6,507 bases of DNA from an uncultured Lachnospiraceae bacterium. GTDB lineage: Bacteria; Bacillota_A; Clostridia; Lachnospirales; Lachnospiraceae. Position 1 is the first letter of the stretch, and each line of letters starts with the position of its first letter. Positions 5,012 to 6,507 of this stretch are shown here, in pieces. A program made the position numbers and the translations under genes. The notes below the pieces were generated by a model. It ran no database searches. It was not told where the DNA came from and was given only the letters and a program-made list of their open reading frames with translations. The stretch covers positions 1 to 6,507 of the forward strand of contig USPJ01000074.1 of the NCBI GenBank assembly GCA_900556645.1, written 5' to 3'.

Positions 5012-5923
5012 ATGTTTTACGAGATAAGAAAAGACAGGATGGAAGAGTCGGATCTTACAGAGTGGAAGCATGAACAAAACACCGTGGCAGTTTTTACTCA
5101 AAAGGAATGGGAACAGGAAATGGACATTCGGGCAACCTATCTGCTGAATCAGAGCGAGGATAATATCCATTTTTGTAAGCTGGAAAACCATCCCAATTAT
5201 CTGTTCGGAACTTTCCATATTCCCATCAAAAAAGAACATGACAAAAATATGGGCTTCGCCTTTTATATTCTGGAAAAAAAACTGATTTTCATTGATGATA
5301 CAGGATTGGTAGAAGCAAGTATCAAAAAAATTATGTCCCAGAAGCTGCGAAAAGGCTATTCACTGGAACGATTTTTATATGATTTTTTAGTGTCGTTGGT
5401 GGATGATGATTTGATTTATCTGGCGGCCTTGGAGAAAGAAATCATGAAATTGGAGGAACATATGGTGGAGGATGAAGGCAAAAATTTCAACTATCGTATG
5501 CTCCAGCTAAAAAAAGAGATTTCCAGATTCTATCGTTATTACAGTCAGTTGGCGGATTTGGGAGAAAACCTGTATGAGAATGAGTTGGATTTCTTTGGTA
5601 AAAAGGAGGCAGCGTCATTTCGGATTTTTGCAGACCGTGCAGCACGGCTTCAGGAGGAGACTCAAGTACTGCGGGAATACGCCATGCAGGTTCAGGATGT
5701 GTACCAGTCGGAAATCAGTATCCGTCAGAACAATGTCATGAAAGTTCTGACCATCGTTACCACTGTATTTTTGCCATTGACTCTGATTGCAGGGTGGTAT
5801 GGAATGAACTTCACCCATATGCCGGAACTGACTTGGGTCTACGGATACCCTGTGGTAATTATCGTCAGTATTCTGGTGGTAATCATCAGTCTTTGGATAT
5901 TTAAGAAGAAAAAGTTTTTGTAA
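5012..5923 (+). CDS. corA: CorA-family magnesium/divalent cation transporter
   Basis: The 303-residue protein has the CorA plan: a long cytoplasmic N-terminal domain (about 1-240), including an acidic and helical stretch (about 115-238) that forms the stalk, and two C-terminal transmembrane helices (about 243-262 and 279-297). The signature GMN (Gly264-Met265-Asn266, in YGMNF) at the end of helix 1 is the ion-selectivity motif, followed by the periplasmic-loop MPEL (270-273). The C-terminus is a short basic tail (KKKKF), typical of CorA. It functions as a homopentameric channel for magnesium and sometimes cobalt or nickel. Length is near the 316 of the E. coli protein. AAGGAGG lies 7 bases before the ATG. 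It has its own promoter and no clear terminator before the next gene, which also has its own promoter. Confidence 0.9.
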   Translation: MFYEIRKDRMEESDLTEWKHEQNTVAVFTQKEWEQEMDIRATYLLNQSEDNIHFCKLENHPNYLFGTFHIPIKKEHDKNMGFAFYILEKKLIFIDDTGLVEASIKKIMSQKLRKGYSLERFLYDFLVSLVDDDLIYLAALEKEIMKLEEHMVEDEGKNFNYRMLQLKKEISRFYRYYSQLADLGENLYENELDFFGKKEAASFRIFADRAARLQEETQVLREYAMQVQDVYQSEISIRQNNVMKVLTIVTTVFLPLTLIAGWYGMNFTHMPELTWVYGYPVVIIVSILVVIISLWIFKKKKFL

Positions 5924-5927
5924 TCTA

Positions 5928-5956
5928 TTGTAAAAAAAATCGGTTTGTAATACAAT
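5928..5956 (+). promoter_or_regulatory. Promoter of the trpB2-like gene with overlapping inverted repeat
   Basis: TTGTAA (5928-5933) and TACAAT (5951-5956) are spaced by 17 bp, a good housekeeping promoter. The -10 is overlapped by a perfect inverted repeat TTGTA-A-TACAA (5945-5955), and the -35 begins with the same TTGTA, so the word occurs twice directly and once inverted within 28 bp. A repressor binding here is possible but not shown. There is no room for a tryptophan attenuator or T-box in the short leader. Confidence 0.6.
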
Positions 5957-5984
5957 ACGAGAAAAATGGAGGAGTAAAGTACCT

Positions 5985-6507
5985 ATGAAAAAACAAGAAA
6001 TCCCGTATAAAATTTATTTAGAAGAAAGTGAGATGCCGACCCAATGGTATAATGTCCGTGCGGATATGAAGAACAAACCGGCACCTCTTTTGAATCCGGC
6101 AACTTTGCAGCCGATGACAGCAGAAGAGCTGGGTCATGTATTCTGTGACGAATTGGTGGCACAGGAATTAAATGATACAGATGCATATATTGATATTCCG
6201 GAAGAAATTCGGAATTTCTACAAAATGTATCGTCCGTCACCATTGGTACGTGCTTATTGTCTGGAAGAAAAATTACAGACTCCGGCAAAGATTTATTACA
6301 AATTTGAAGGAAATAATACCAGTGGAAGCCATAAGCTGAATTCAGCCATTGCTCAGGCTTATTATGCAAAAAAGCAGGGTTTAAAGGGCGTCACCACAGA
6401 AACCGGAGCAGGTCAGTGGGGAACCGCACTTTCCATGGCATGTTCTTACTTTGATTTGGATTGTAAAGTATATATGGTAAAGGTATCCTACGAGCAGAAG
6501 CCTTTCC
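5985..6507 (+). CDS. trpB: TrpB2-type tryptophan synthase beta-like protein, 5' part (3' end outside window)
   Basis: The first 174 residues of a PLP enzyme of the TrpB2 (TrpB-like) branch are visible. RPSPLVRA (83-90) is the substrate-domain motif, GNNTSGSHKLNSA (109-121) carries the PLP lysine Lys117, and ETGAGQWG (139-146) has the Trp that separates TrpB2 from TrpB1 (GAGQHG). The longer N-terminus, before the RPSPL motif, also fits TrpB2, whose members are about 450 residues. TrpB2 joins indole and serine to make tryptophan, often without a TrpA partner, so it may salvage indole. No trpA or other trp gene is in view. GGAGG at 5968-5972 is 12 bases from the ATG, a little long, but no better start is present. 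The frame is open to the window end with no stop. Confidence 0.9.
   Translation, partial: MKKQEIPYKIYLEESEMPTQWYNVRADMKNKPAPLLNPATLQPMTAEELGHVFCDELVAQELNDTDAYIDIPEEIRNFYKMYRPSPLVRAYCLEEKLQTPAKIYYKFEGNNTSGSHKLNSAIAQAYYAKKQGLKGVTTETGAGQWGTALSMACSYFDLDCKVYMVKVSYEQKPF

Noticed and set aside
5983..6369. A 128-codon minus-strand frame opposite the trpB2-like gene
   Set aside because: The plus strand encodes clear TrpB2 motifs; the antisense product shows no domain.

Overview
The window looks like chromosomal DNA of an anaerobic Firmicute, most likely a Lachnospiraceae-type clostridium. The DNA is AT-rich, nearly every gene has an AGGAGG-like ribosome binding site, and promoters are of the housekeeping type with good TATAAT-like -10 boxes. 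Gene content fits an anaerobe that copes with oxygen by reduction: a rubrerythrin and a desulfoferrodoxin-like domain rather than catalase. The taxonomic placement is inference from gene style, not from a marker gene.

Layout, left to right. (1) 1-369: the 3' part of a DJ-1/PfpI family protein, cut by the window edge. (2) 447-791: a MerR-family regulator that has lost most of its middle but kept its frame, start, ribosome binding site and a typical 19-bp-spaced MerR promoter. (3) 867-3133: three closely spaced co-directional genes, probably one transcript: an XRE helix-turn-helix protein fused to a complete desulfoferrodoxin-like (superoxide reductase-like) domain, a cytoplasmic L-asparaginase, and endonuclease III. 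(4) 3155-3280: a short relic of a glycerate kinase gene, both ends present in broken form and the middle gone. (5) 3371-4036: rubrerythrin with a rubredoxin-type iron site at each end, with its own strong promoter, closed by a long hairpin terminator. (6) 4134-4796, minus strand: an exported 3D-domain (cell-wall) protein, convergent with rubrerythrin and divergent from (7) 5012-5923, a CorA-type divalent cation transporter. (8) 5985-6507: the 5' part of a TrpB2-type tryptophan synthase beta-like gene, cut by the window end.

A loose theme of the left half is redox stress: DJ-1-like cysteine protein, a regulator carrying a superoxide-reductase-type iron site, a base-excision DNA glycosylase for oxidised pyrimidines, and a rubrerythrin peroxidase. 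The right half is ordinary housekeeping. The two internally deleted genes within 3 kb (MerR and glycerate kinase) suggest local gene decay by internal deletion. The most interesting item is the HTH-desulfoferrodoxin fusion: all cysteine and histidine iron ligands of a class I desulfoferrodoxin appear to be present, which makes it a candidate superoxide- or iron-responsive regulator. I do not see a mobile element, CRISPR array, tRNA or rRNA.
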